Source: Gaetbulibacter_A sp043876815 | GTDB taxonomy: Bacteria; Bacteroidota; Bacteroidia; Flavobacteriales; Flavobacteriaceae | Assembly: GCF_043876815.1 (NCBI RefSeq) | Contig: NZ_JBAWKA010000004.1 | Location: 1 to 64,000, forward strand | Direction of reading: 5' to 3' | Length of the DNA: 64,000 bases | Shown: one piece after another, positions 51,283 to 59,489 of the stretch | Numbering within the stretch: the first letter of the stretch is position 1 | Layout: every line of letters starts with the position of its first letter | Translations under genes and position numbers: made by a program | Notes under the pieces: model-generated | What the model saw: the letters and a program-made list of their open reading frames with translations, nothing else | What the model was told of the DNA's origin: nothing | The model's database searches: none

Positions 51283-52242
51283 ATGCCAGGAAGAATTAAA
51301 TCAAAATTGAGGGCTTCTTTAAAGAGTAAAAAAATTAATGTTTTCATTTTATTTTTGATCTCTGCATTTGTGATTTTGCTTTTAAGTAAACTCTCAAAGC
51401 AACATACCAATACTCTGGTTTTTGGTATTGAAAGATTAAACGTGCCTCCAGAAAATGTAATTTTGAATGATAGCACACGGGTTTTGAGTTTAACCTTAAA
51501 GACCCATGGTTTTAAATGGCTTAAATATTATTTGAATGAACCAAGTATTAAGATCGATTTTAGCAAAGATGTTCTTAAAAAAGATTCATCATTCATTTGG
51601 ACCAGATCTCTCTCTTATTTGAAAAACACACAGTTTGATAGTCAGGTTCAGTTGTTGGAGATGTCTCCGGACACATTGTATTTCAAGTTTGATGTGAATG
51701 AGGTTAAGAAGGTTCCGATTAGTGTTAATTCAGATCTTAAATTTAGTCTTGGGTTTGATTTAGAGAGTCCTTTGGTTTCCAACCCTGATTCGATAACCAT
51801 TGTAGGGCCTAAAGCTTTAGTAGATTCCATTTACCAGATCCCCACAAATGATTTTTCTTTGAAGGATGTTAAAACTGATATTGACCAGAAAGTGGGATTA
51901 GAATTACCAAACGATGATAATTTGAAATTTTCACATCGTGCCGTTAAGGTTCAGGCTACGGTTGGGAAATTTACCGAAGGAACTGTAAAAGTGCCAGTGA
52001 ATCTGGTGAATGTTCCAGACTCTTTGGATATTAAATATTTCCCTAAAGTGGTTGTAGTATCCTATTATGTGAGTTTAACCGAGTTCAATAATGTTAAGGC
52101 ACAGGATTTTAGGATAGAGTGTGATTTTAATAAGGTTGCTAAAAATCAATCCGTGTTAATTCCAGAATTAGTAACTACCAGTGAACTGGTTAAAAATGCT
52201 AAAATTAACCAGAGTCGAATTGAATTTATTGTTACCGAATGA
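51283..52242 (+). CDS. YbbR-like (CdaR-type) domain protein
   Basis: The 319-residue protein has a basic N-terminus and one transmembrane helix (about 18-38), with the rest outside the cytoplasm. The repeated beta modules with VKKVPISVNSDLKFSLGFDLESPLVSNPDSITIVGP and EGTVKVPVNLVNVPDSLDI are typical of YbbR repeats. In Firmicutes the CdaR protein regulates a diadenylate cyclase, but no cyclase is near here, so that role is not supported. Its stop overlaps the coaE start by 4 bp. Confidence 0.8.
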   Translation: MPGRIKSKLRASLKSKKINVFILFLISAFVILLLSKLSKQHTNTLVFGIERLNVPPENVILNDSTRVLSLTLKTHGFKWLKYYLNEPSIKIDFSKDVLKKDSSFIWTRSLSYLKNTQFDSQVQLLEMSPDTLYFKFDVNEVKKVPISVNSDLKFSLGFDLESPLVSNPDSITIVGPKALVDSIYQIPTNDFSLKDVKTDIDQKVGLELPNDDNLKFSHRAVKVQATVGKFTEGTVKVPVNLVNVPDSLDIKYFPKVVVVSYYVSLTEFNNVKAQDFRIECDFNKVAKNQSVLIPELVTTSELVKNAKINQSRIEFIVTE

Positions 52243-52823
52243 TAATAGTTGGACTTACAGGGGGAATTGGAAGCGGTAAAACTACCGTAGCTAAAATGTT
52301 CAAGAAGTTGGGTATTCCGATCTATATTGCAGATAAAGAAGCTAAAAAGCTTATGCGAAACTCAAAGATCATTCAAAGAAAACTGAAGGCCTTATTTGGA
52401 ACTGAAGCATACATAAATAATGAACTAAACAAACCTTTTATAGCTGAACGTATTTTTAGCGACAAATCACTTTTGGAAAAAATGAATGCCATAGTTCATC
52501 CCAAAGTTACCAGACATTTTGAAAAATGGGTAAATAAACAAAATGCTCCCTATGTTATTAAAGAAGTGGCTATATTATTTGAAACGGGGGGCTATAAACA
52601 ATGTGATTTTGTAATAACTGTCACAGCTCCAAAATCGGTAAAAACGGATCGATTAATGCAGCGTGATAACACTACTGAAGAGAAAATCGAGGCTATCATG
52701 AATAATCAATGGACAGATGATAAACGATTGAATCTCACAGATTTCACCATAAAAAATATCAATCTAGAGGATACTAGATCTCAAGTTTTTGACGTTCATC
52801 AACAAATTCTACAGAAAATTTAG
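52239..52823 (+). CDS. coaE: Dephospho-CoA kinase
   Basis: CoaE phosphorylates dephospho-CoA to make coenzyme A. The 194-residue protein has the P-loop GGIGSGKT (8-15) at its start, then IYIADKEAKKLM, the VHPKVTRHFEKWV segment and a late QRDNTTEEKIEAIMNNQ, all in place for the family. Length is usual. It overlaps the YbbR-like gene (ATGA, 52239-52242) and is separated from the histidine kinase gene by 77 bp. Confidence 0.95.
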   Translation: MIIVGLTGGIGSGKTTVAKMFKKLGIPIYIADKEAKKLMRNSKIIQRKLKALFGTEAYINNELNKPFIAERIFSDKSLLEKMNAIVHPKVTRHFEKWVNKQNAPYVIKEVAILFETGGYKQCDFVITVTAPKSVKTDRLMQRDNTTEEKIEAIMNNQWTDDKRLNLTDFTIKNINLEDTRSQVFDVHQQILQKI

Positions 52824-52888
52824 CACCACATCCTCGAAAGCATTTGTTAAGGTAAGGTTAAAAGCTAAATTTATAAATGTTAAAATGT

Positions 52889-52896
52889 TAATTTTG
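52889..52896 (+). promoter_or_regulatory. -7 promoter element of the two-component system, 4 nt before the start codon
   Basis: TAATTTTG is a full TAnnTTTG match ending 4 nt before the ATG at 52901, predicting a leaderless message. No clear -33 element is visible. Confidence 0.5.
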
Positions 52897-52900
52897 AGCA

Positions 52901-54475
52901 ATGAGCAAACGGAAATTTTTCTTACTGATTGTTTTAATGAGTTTGTCTTTAATAGGAATAATTTCTATTCAGGCTTATTATATTAACGGTTCGGTCAAGA
53001 ATGAAAAAGACCGTTTCAAGGACAACGTAAAAACAGCCTTGTATTATGTTTCGAATACCATTCAAAAGCGTGAATATTCGGAGTATGTGTATAAATTGCA
53101 GGATCTCATTTCGAATGATGCTGTCGTAGATACAGCTTCAATTCGTAATTTATATGTTGTTCAGGAAAATAGAGACTCTAAGGAAACGGTTGTATATCGT
53201 TTAGGTAATTTGGAGGAAAACTATAAGTTTAGCTCACCGCTCTTTGACATTGGTTTAGATACCTTAAGCGTAAAACGTATTTACAACGATCGGGAAACTA
53301 AAGTGTATAAGGATATTGGCAACAACACGAATGATGCTGATTTAAGTATGCAGCAAAAATTGCTGATTCTCGATAAGATTTCTAGTACTGACGAAATCTT
53401 ATTTGAAGATGTTTACAAAGATCTGGCGCCCAGGCAGCCCATTAGAAAGCGGGTTTCTGAAAAGGAAATTAAGGATTTACTTAAAAAAAAGCTTCATGAT
53501 CTAGACATAGATATCGACTTTCAGTTTGCTATTTATGGAAACGATTTAGCTACTAAAGTTCAAAGCGAGGACTTTGAATATGAAAAGGCCTCAACCTTTT
53601 CTGTTCCCATCTTTCAGAATCAAAATGATGGAAGTCCTTACAAACTTTTGGTAAATTTCCCTGATGATAGTAAATTTATACTGTCGAGTATTATAGGAAT
53701 GATATTGATGTCCGTAATTTTCACATCCATTATCATTATTGCATACTCAAGTGCGCTTTATCAGTTAATGAAACAACGTAAGATTTCTGAAATTAAATCT
53801 GACTTCATTAATAATATGACACATGAATTTAAAACACCTATTGCAACTATTAATCTGGCTTTAGATTCTATTCGGAATCCAAAGATAATTGGTGATCAGG
53901 AAAAGGTAATGCGTTACCTTAGAATGATAAAAGAGGAAAATAAGCGGATGCACGCGCAAGTTGAAAACGTATTAAGGATATCTAAACTAGAAAAGAACGA
54001 ACTAAATATTAGTAAGGATAGGGTGGAGTTACACGACTTAATTTACGATGCCATAACCCATGTAGAGTTGATCGTTGAAGACCGAAAAGGCTATGTTAAA
54101 ACGCATTTGGAAGCGGAACAAAGTACTGTTTTAGCCAACGAAACACACTTTACTAATGTTATCGTAAACATTTTGGATAATGCCATAAAATACTCACCTG
54201 AGGCACCTAAAATTGATGTTTATACAGAAAACATTGGAACTAATATTTTATTAAAAATTAAAGACCAGGGAAGTGGTATGAGTAAAGCTGCTGCCAAACG
54301 GGTGTTCGAAAAGTTTTATAGAGAACATACCGGAAACATACATAACGTTAAAGGTCATGGGCTAGGTTTAGCTTACGTGAAACGTATTGTTGATGACCAT
54401 CAGGGTTATGTATCTGTTGAAAGTGAAAAAGACAAAGGAAGTACTTTTACAATCAGGCTTCCGCTAATATCATAA
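52901..54475 (+). CDS. Membrane sensor histidine kinase
   Basis: The 524-residue protein has two transmembrane helices (about 7-27 and 260-285) enclosing a sensor domain of about 230 residues outside the membrane. No HAMP domain is obvious. The kinase core follows directly: H-box with His308 in NNMTHEFKTPIA, N-box ILDNAIKYSPEAP, and the ATP lid with GSGMS and GHGLGLAYVK. It matches the RprX-type sensor kinases of Bacteroidota. The partner response regulator starts 2 bp after its stop. The signal is unknown; the gene lies next to coaE but has its own predicted promoter. Confidence 0.93.
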   Translation: MSKRKFFLLIVLMSLSLIGIISIQAYYINGSVKNEKDRFKDNVKTALYYVSNTIQKREYSEYVYKLQDLISNDAVVDTASIRNLYVVQENRDSKETVVYRLGNLEENYKFSSPLFDIGLDTLSVKRIYNDRETKVYKDIGNNTNDADLSMQQKLLILDKISSTDEILFEDVYKDLAPRQPIRKRVSEKEIKDLLKKKLHDLDIDIDFQFAIYGNDLATKVQSEDFEYEKASTFSVPIFQNQNDGSPYKLLVNFPDDSKFILSSIIGMILMSVIFTSIIIIAYSSALYQLMKQRKISEIKSDFINNMTHEFKTPIATINLALDSIRNPKIIGDQEKVMRYLRMIKEENKRMHAQVENVLRISKLEKNELNISKDRVELHDLIYDAITHVELIVEDRKGYVKTHLEAEQSTVLANETHFTNVIVNILDNAIKYSPEAPKIDVYTENIGTNILLKIKDQGSGMSKAAAKRVFEKFYREHTGNIHNVKGHGLGLAYVKRIVDDHQGYVSVESEKDKGSTFTIRLPLIS

Positions 54476-54477
54476 TT

Positions 54478-55182
54478 ATGGAAGAGCACAAAAAAAGAAT
54501 TTTACTAGTAGAAGATGACCCGAATTTTGGAACCGTCCTCAAGGACTATTTGATCATGAATGACTATGATGTCACGCATGCAAAAAATGGTATGGAAGGT
54601 TTCGAGAAATTCAAAAAAGATGATTTTGATCTGTGTATCCTGGACGTGATGATGCCTTATAAGGATGGTTTCACACTGGCCAAGGAGATTAGAGAGAAAA
54701 ACAACGACGTTCCTATTGTGTTCTTAACGGCTAAAACCATGAAGGAAGATGTACTTAAAGGTTATAAAGTAGGTGCAGATGACTATTTGAATAAGCCTTT
54801 TGATAGTGAAGTTCTACTAATGAAAATTAAAGCTATCATGCAACGTAAGGCTACCGAATCTATTTCGGATAGTAAACAATTTCAGTTTAAAATTGGAAAT
54901 TTCGAACTTAATTCGAAATTACGTTTTCTCAGTTTTAATGGCGGTGATCCTGTAAAACTTTCGCCGAAAGAAAATGAATTATTACGTTTATTAGCCCTTC
55001 ATGAAAATGATTTAATGCCGCGAGAGTTGGCTTTAACTAAAATTTGGCGCGATGATAATTATTTTACGTCGCGAAGTATGGATGTATACATTGCGAAACT
55101 ACGTAAGTATTTAAAACCGGATGATAAGGTAGAGATTCTTAATATTCATGGTGAAGGATTCCGACTCGTGGTAAATGACTAA
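54478..55182 (+). CDS. OmpR/PhoB-family response regulator
   Basis: The 234-residue protein has a receiver domain (about 1-125) with acidic pair in VEDDPN (residues 11-16), phospho-acceptor Asp56 in CILDVMMP and a conserved Lys in FLTAKT, followed by a winged-helix DNA-binding domain (about 135-230, ending LNIHGEGFRLV). It is the cognate partner of the histidine kinase encoded 2 bp upstream. It resembles RprY of Bacteroidota. Its regulon cannot be deduced from the window. Confidence 0.95.
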   Translation: MEEHKKRILLVEDDPNFGTVLKDYLIMNDYDVTHAKNGMEGFEKFKKDDFDLCILDVMMPYKDGFTLAKEIREKNNDVPIVFLTAKTMKEDVLKGYKVGADDYLNKPFDSEVLLMKIKAIMQRKATESISDSKQFQFKIGNFELNSKLRFLSFNGGDPVKLSPKENELLRLLALHENDLMPRELALTKIWRDDNYFTSRSMDVYIAKLRKYLKPDDKVEILNIHGEGFRLVVND

Positions 55183-55201
55183 GAAGAAATACAGAATAAA
55201 T

Positions 55202-55240
55202 AAAAACCCGGGGCTTTACATTGTAACACCTCGGTTTTTT
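55202..55240. terminator. Probable bidirectional terminator between two convergent genes
   Basis: AAAAACCCGGGG pairs imperfectly with CCTCGGTTTTTTT (one C-C mismatch and one G-T pair), with a small inner TTACA/TGTAA stem. A/T runs on both sides let it serve both the response regulator (plus) and the esterase operon (minus). Confidence 0.65.
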
Positions 55241-55251
55241 TATTCTGTTTA

Positions 55252-55908
55252 TTAGATCCGTTGCACTAACCAAGCCTTAAAATCGTAAAAATTTTGTGGT
55301 GCAACCCCATGACCAACAGGGTATTCTTTATAAACGTTTTTAATATTTAAACTTTCTAAAAACATTGGTGTTTGTCGTGCCCATTCAACCAAGATTACCT
55401 GATCAGAACTTCCGTGTGAACAGTAAAAATCCAAATGACTGTAGTCTTCAGAATTTAAAGACTTTGGTATTATTTCCTGATTAATATAACCGCTTAAGGC
55501 AATAATATTTTTTATCTTCTCCGGATAGGTTAGGGCTACGGCATAACTCAAAATAGTTCCCTGGCTAAAACCTAAAAGAGTTATGTTATTTTTATCTACC
55601 GGATAGGCATCAATAACTTCATCTATAAAAACATTGATAAGATCACGAGATTCTCTTGCCTGTTCATTATTACTCCATTTTCCCCGCTCTGCATCGAAAT
55701 TAATGGCATACCAAGCATTTCCAAAAGGTTGCATGGGATACGGTGCGCGAACTGAAATAATGAACAGGGATTCTGGTAATTCGTTCGCAAATGAAAAGAG
55801 ATCGTTCTCGTCGCTACCATAACCGTGAAACATGATGAGCAACGGTGCATTTTTTTCTAAAGATGACGGTCTGGTAATATGGTAAAGTGATAAATTGTCT
55901 GACATCAT
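55252..55908 (-). CDS. Alpha/beta-hydrolase esterase (phospholipase/carboxylesterase family)
   Basis: The 218-residue protein has the alpha/beta-hydrolase fold of the YpfH/carboxylesterase type: FHGYGSDENDLF near the start, nucleophile Ser115 in GFSQG, an Asp in HGSSDQVI (about 169) and a His in VGHGVAP (about 200) complete the triad. The oxyanion region is intact, so it should be active on esters or thioesters. It is the last gene of the operon beginning at 59429, and its start overlaps the stop of the upstream membrane protein by one base. Confidence 0.88.
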   Translation of the reverse strand: MMSDNLSLYHITRPSSLEKNAPLLIMFHGYGSDENDLFSFANELPESLFIISVRAPYPMQPFGNAWYAINFDAERGKWSNNEQARESRDLINVFIDEVIDAYPVDKNNITLLGFSQGTILSYAVALTYPEKIKNIIALSGYINQEIIPKSLNSEDYSHLDFYCSHGSSDQVILVEWARQTPMFLESLNIKNVYKEYPVGHGVAPQNFYDFKAWLVQRI

Positions 55909-56246
55909 TATTTACCTAGGTTTGCAAATAATTTTTGATACAGCGGTCCAAGTAAGGGCACCGGATGTGCTTTTTTAGCTAAAGCACTTCCAAAACCATA
56001 GATAAACAATACTGCAAAAAACAAATAAAAACCGGAAGTAACATACCAACTGTCAAAAACTCCAATAATATAGCCTAAAGCATAAAAGGTAAGCCAAAGA
56101 CCCAGAGACTGTCTGACATGGAAGCTGGTGAAGGCACTTTTATTCTGAGGCTCATTATTCATAAAATAGGCTACTATAACTCCGATTATAGTTAAATAGC
56201 TTACTACAGCATAAGTTTTCCCTTTTTCTATATCTTTAGTTGTCAT
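55908..56246 (-). CDS. Small membrane protein, DUF4870/Tic20-like
   Basis: The 112-residue protein has three hydrophobic helices (about 15-30, 47-63 and 70-86). The FHVRQSLGLWLTFYALG segment after NKSAFTSFHVRQ is typical of the DUF4870/Tic20-like small membrane proteins of bacteria, which have no established function. It lies 1 bp downstream of the dihydroorotase-like gene and overlaps the esterase gene by TAATG, so it is inside the four-gene operon. Confidence 0.75.
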   Translation of the reverse strand: MTTKDIEKGKTYAVVSYLTIIGVIVAYFMNNEPQNKSAFTSFHVRQSLGLWLTFYALGYIIGVFDSWYVTSGFYLFFAVLFIYGFGSALAKKAHPVPLLGPLYQKLFANLGK

Positions 56247-56247
56247 C

Positions 56248-57507
56248 TTAAATTGCGTTTAAAGCTAGCCGATTTTTTGATATAATGCCGTAAACGGCTC
56301 CTTTGAGAACCTCATTTTCAAAAATCGCATTCTTTGATTTTGAAACGATGTTTTCTTTTGAAAATGTCTCTTTACCATCCGGGTTGAATAGCGTGATATC
56401 AGCTTCATTTCCTTCATTAATAGGTGCCTTTATTATTCCAAACCTTTCCCTGCCTTGTGTTAGTAATTGTATGGTCTTTTTTAGAGTAAAAAGTTTTTGA
56501 AGCGCTCCAAAAGAACTTTCGAGGCCAATGGTTCCAAAGGCGGCGTGGTCGAATTCAATTTTCTTCAATTCGATATCAATAGGATTATGATCACAGGTTA
56601 CCATATCGATCGTGCCATCTTTTAATCCTTCAATTAAAGCGTCTGTATCCGTTTTAGTTCGTAATGGCGGAAGAACCTTAAAATTGGTATTATATTCTGT
56701 TAATGCCTTATCTGTAAAATATAAGTTATGAACAGCAACACTACAGGTAACATCTAATTTTTTCTTTTTAGCCTCCCGTATTAATTCCAAAGAAGCCATT
56801 GTTGAAATTGTAGGAATATGAAGCTTTCCTCCGGTATATTCAAGAATAAACAGGTCTCGAGTTACATGCAGAGCTTCGGCAAGAGCCGGAATACCTTTTA
56901 AACCCAATCGAGTACTGGTTTCATTTTCATTCATAACACCCTGTCCCGCTATTTTATCTTCCTGAGGAAAGGAAAAAACCAAACCATCAAAATTACTGGC
57001 ATATTGAAGCGCAATTTTTAATAGGTTCGGGTTCCTTACTGCTTTTTTATAATCATAGAAAGCTACAGCGCCCGCACTATGCATATCAAAAAGTTCTGCA
57101 AGATCTACACCTTCACTTTTAGTGGTAAGTGCTCCTATGGGCAACAAACTCACAGGATTATGGGAGGCTTTGGAACTTACAAAGCTAATATCAGAACTAG
57201 AATCCATTATCGGGTGAGTATTCGGGTTTAAACCTACGCTTGTAAAACCAGATCTTGCAGCCGTTTTTAAACCATTTAAAATGGTTTCACGTTCTTCAAA
57301 ACCGGGCTCTCCAAAACTTACGCTACTATCAAACCAACCCTGCGATATATGTAAGTTTTCGCGTTTTATTTCTTGAATATTTTCAGGGTTTTTGATAGAG
57401 GGTGCAATCTTTTTAATGATGCCATTTTCAATTAAAATATCTTGGGTTGAATTGTGAAATTCACTTTCCGGATCTATAATAGTGGCGGCTTTTAGAAGTA
57501 TATTCAT
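56248..57507 (-). CDS. Dihydroorotase-like amidohydrolase, predicted to be catalytically inactive
   Basis: The 419-residue protein aligns along its length with type I dihydroorotase: LLKAATIIDPES, GFTSVGLNPNTHPIMDS, GVMNENETSTRLGLKGIPALAE and the late GTIDMVTCDHNPIDIELK. The metal ligands are missing: the usual DxHxHxR near residue 60 is DSSVSFGEPG, the His before Glu-Asp in the IHCED-type motif is replaced (FSFPQED, 178-184), and the EVTPHHL motif reads SVAVHNL. Similar pseudo-dihydroorotases support aspartate transcarbamoylase in Pseudomonas, which suggests a structural role, but no pyrB is nearby. It overlaps the BatA gene by 4 bp. Confidence 0.85.
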   Translation of the reverse strand: MNILLKAATIIDPESEFHNSTQDILIENGIIKKIAPSIKNPENIQEIKRENLHISQGWFDSSVSFGEPGFEERETILNGLKTAARSGFTSVGLNPNTHPIMDSSSDISFVSSKASHNPVSLLPIGALTTKSEGVDLAELFDMHSAGAVAFYDYKKAVRNPNLLKIALQYASNFDGLVFSFPQEDKIAGQGVMNENETSTRLGLKGIPALAEALHVTRDLFILEYTGGKLHIPTISTMASLELIREAKKKKLDVTCSVAVHNLYFTDKALTEYNTNFKVLPPLRTKTDTDALIEGLKDGTIDMVTCDHNPIDIELKKIEFDHAAFGTIGLESSFGALQKLFTLKKTIQLLTQGRERFGIIKAPINEGNEADITLFNPDGKETFSKENIVSKSKNAIFENEVLKGAVYGIISKNRLALNAI

Positions 57508-59429
57508 TTAAAATATTTTAAGATTGCCATTTCAATAATCAAAAGTGCTGCTGCAAAAATAACAAACCATTTCCACAAGGCATTCATTTTTGTTTCACTT
57601 TTTATATTATCGAAGGCTTTTTCAATGGTGTTACTTAAGTTGATATCTTTTAGGTTTGAAAGGTCTTGATAACGCATTGAGCTTTCGTTTCTGCTATAAT
57701 TGAAGCTGACATGTTTCAAAATTTCGGTCCTGTTTTTTACCGCATAAATTCCCGCAAAATCAGGAATGTCATTAGTGTTAATACGTACTTTGGTATTATA
57801 ATATTGTTGTTGAGGTATTACGGAATGTTGATCATTTTCAAGTTTAAGGATCGCATCCTGACCTAAATTCACAGTGACATCAAAACTATTATTTTGCCCA
57901 ATAAGCATATACAAACTAGGTATTTTCAAACCATATTTTGCCATATTGTAAAAGGTAGGAACTATGAGTGGTGAACTTTTAAAATTGGAGTTCATGTTTT
58001 CTAATGAAGCGGTAAATAATGATAGTTTATCTTTGTTGATCAAAAAGGGTTTCCCGTCCTCATATTCTAAAGCCGTAGCACCCCGCGAATTCAAAAGCTC
58101 AAAAAATCCATTTACTTTTGGGTACTGAAAATTACGTACTTCCTTTTCAAAAACTCCCCGGTTATAAAGAGGATGATTATAGTTGATAGAAGTAATGCGT
58201 TTTTCAGTATCATTGAATTGTTTAAGGTTTAAATCAAAAGCATTCAAAAAAGCATTATAACTTGTTATTTCGGAATTTATAGAAGGTATAATAGTTACGG
58301 CACCACCTTCAGTTAAAAAAGTCCTAAGTGCCGAAGCTAATGTAACTGGAATGCTTTCTAACTCATTTAACACAATCAGATTCTGAGAACTTATAAGGCT
58401 ATAATCTAATTGGGATTCGGAGGTTGTAATGAGGTTAAATTCATCATCGGTGTAAATACGTCTTAAATAGTCGTCATTATCATTGCTAATAGCTAATACA
58501 CTGGTTTTTATGGGTTCATTGATATTAAAGAACAGAGTATTATCAAATTGTAAACTGTTATCATTTACGGTTAATATTCCCTGAATCGGTTTATTCGCTG
58601 GAATTGTAAAAACGGCCTCAGAGGTTTCATTAAGGTTAACAGCCGTTTTGGCTATAAGTTTTTCATTGTCGAATAATGAAAGTGGAACGGCCTCGGTGGT
58701 ATTTCCATTGTCACTTAATCGAACATGTAGATTCAAATTTTCAAAGTTTTCATTTGAAATAAACGCAGTATCGATAGCTATATTTCTAATATTTTCCGCT
58801 TTAAGCGGAATCAAAAACAGTGTTATATTGTTATCGTGTTTGAAGTTTGAAGCATTTCCATCATCTTGAAAATCTGAAATAAAAATAATATTCTTTAGAC
58901 TACTACTGTTCTTACTAAATAACGCTTTGGCTTTTAGCAATGCTGCTTCAGGCGAAAGTATTGAAGCCGTATGGTCTATTTCTAAGAGGTCATTCTTAAT
59001 CGCATTTATTGAGGTATTTCTGAAAATTTCATTATTGGTAATTAATGAAAAAGAAACATCTTCAGGTACGGTACTCACTAAATCTTGAACAGCACGTTTT
59101 AGTAGTGGGCCTCTGTTGCCGTTGGCCTGCATACTGAATGAATTATCTAAATAGATAACAGTTTCTGTTTTTATATTTGCGTTGTGCTTTGGACTAGTAA
59201 AGGGTTGTGCAAATGCAAAAATAAGACCGGTTAAAGCTAGTAATCTTGTGGCAAGGATTAACCATTTTTTTAATTGCGAACTTTTTCTGGTTTGCATGAT
59301 GGCTTTTTTTAATATAGCCACATTCGTAAAGCGTTCTTTTTTAAATCTTCGAAGCTGAAATAAATGAATAATGATTGGGATGAGCAGTAAAAATAAGGCG
59401 TAAAGAAGTTCGGGGTGTTTAAACTGCAT
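57504..59429 (-). CDS. BatA/VWA domain membrane protein
   Basis: The 641-residue protein begins with a BatA-type N-terminus: HPELLYALFLLLIPIIIHLFQLRRFKK, with two transmembrane helices (about 8-24 and 56-76). A von Willebrand A domain follows, with the MIDAS motif DNSFS at about 93-97. Most of the remainder is beta-rich and extracytoplasmic, and a last helix (about 617-636) returns to the membrane near the end. BatA-like proteins occur in Bacteroidota in aerotolerance (bat) loci, but no batBCDE genes are here. It is the first gene of the operon with the dihydroorotase-like gene, and a TATATTTG element lies 16 nt before it. Confidence 0.85.
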   Translation of the reverse strand: MQFKHPELLYALFLLLIPIIIHLFQLRRFKKERFTNVAILKKAIMQTRKSSQLKKWLILATRLLALTGLIFAFAQPFTSPKHNANIKTETVIYLDNSFSMQANGNRGPLLKRAVQDLVSTVPEDVSFSLITNNEIFRNTSINAIKNDLLEIDHTASILSPEAALLKAKALFSKNSSSLKNIIFISDFQDDGNASNFKHDNNITLFLIPLKAENIRNIAIDTAFISNENFENLNLHVRLSDNGNTTEAVPLSLFDNEKLIAKTAVNLNETSEAVFTIPANKPIQGILTVNDNSLQFDNTLFFNINEPIKTSVLAISNDNDDYLRRIYTDDEFNLITTSESQLDYSLISSQNLIVLNELESIPVTLASALRTFLTEGGAVTIIPSINSEITSYNAFLNAFDLNLKQFNDTEKRITSINYNHPLYNRGVFEKEVRNFQYPKVNGFFELLNSRGATALEYEDGKPFLINKDKLSLFTASLENMNSNFKSSPLIVPTFYNMAKYGLKIPSLYMLIGQNNSFDVTVNLGQDAILKLENDQHSVIPQQQYYNTKVRINTNDIPDFAGIYAVKNRTEILKHVSFNYSRNESSMRYQDLSNLKDINLSNTIEKAFDNIKSETKMNALWKWFVIFAAALLIIEMAILKYFK

Positions 59430-59445
59430 CTCTTTTTAGATTTGT

Positions 59446-59453
59446 CAAATATA
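59446..59453 (-). promoter_or_regulatory. -7 promoter element of the BatA operon
   Basis: Minus-strand TATATTTG fully matches TAnnTTTG, 16 nt before the ATG at 59429. A matching -33 element is not clear. Confidence 0.5.
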
Positions 59454-59489
59454 GAAAATGAAAATGAATTTTATTTCGTAATCGTCAAA

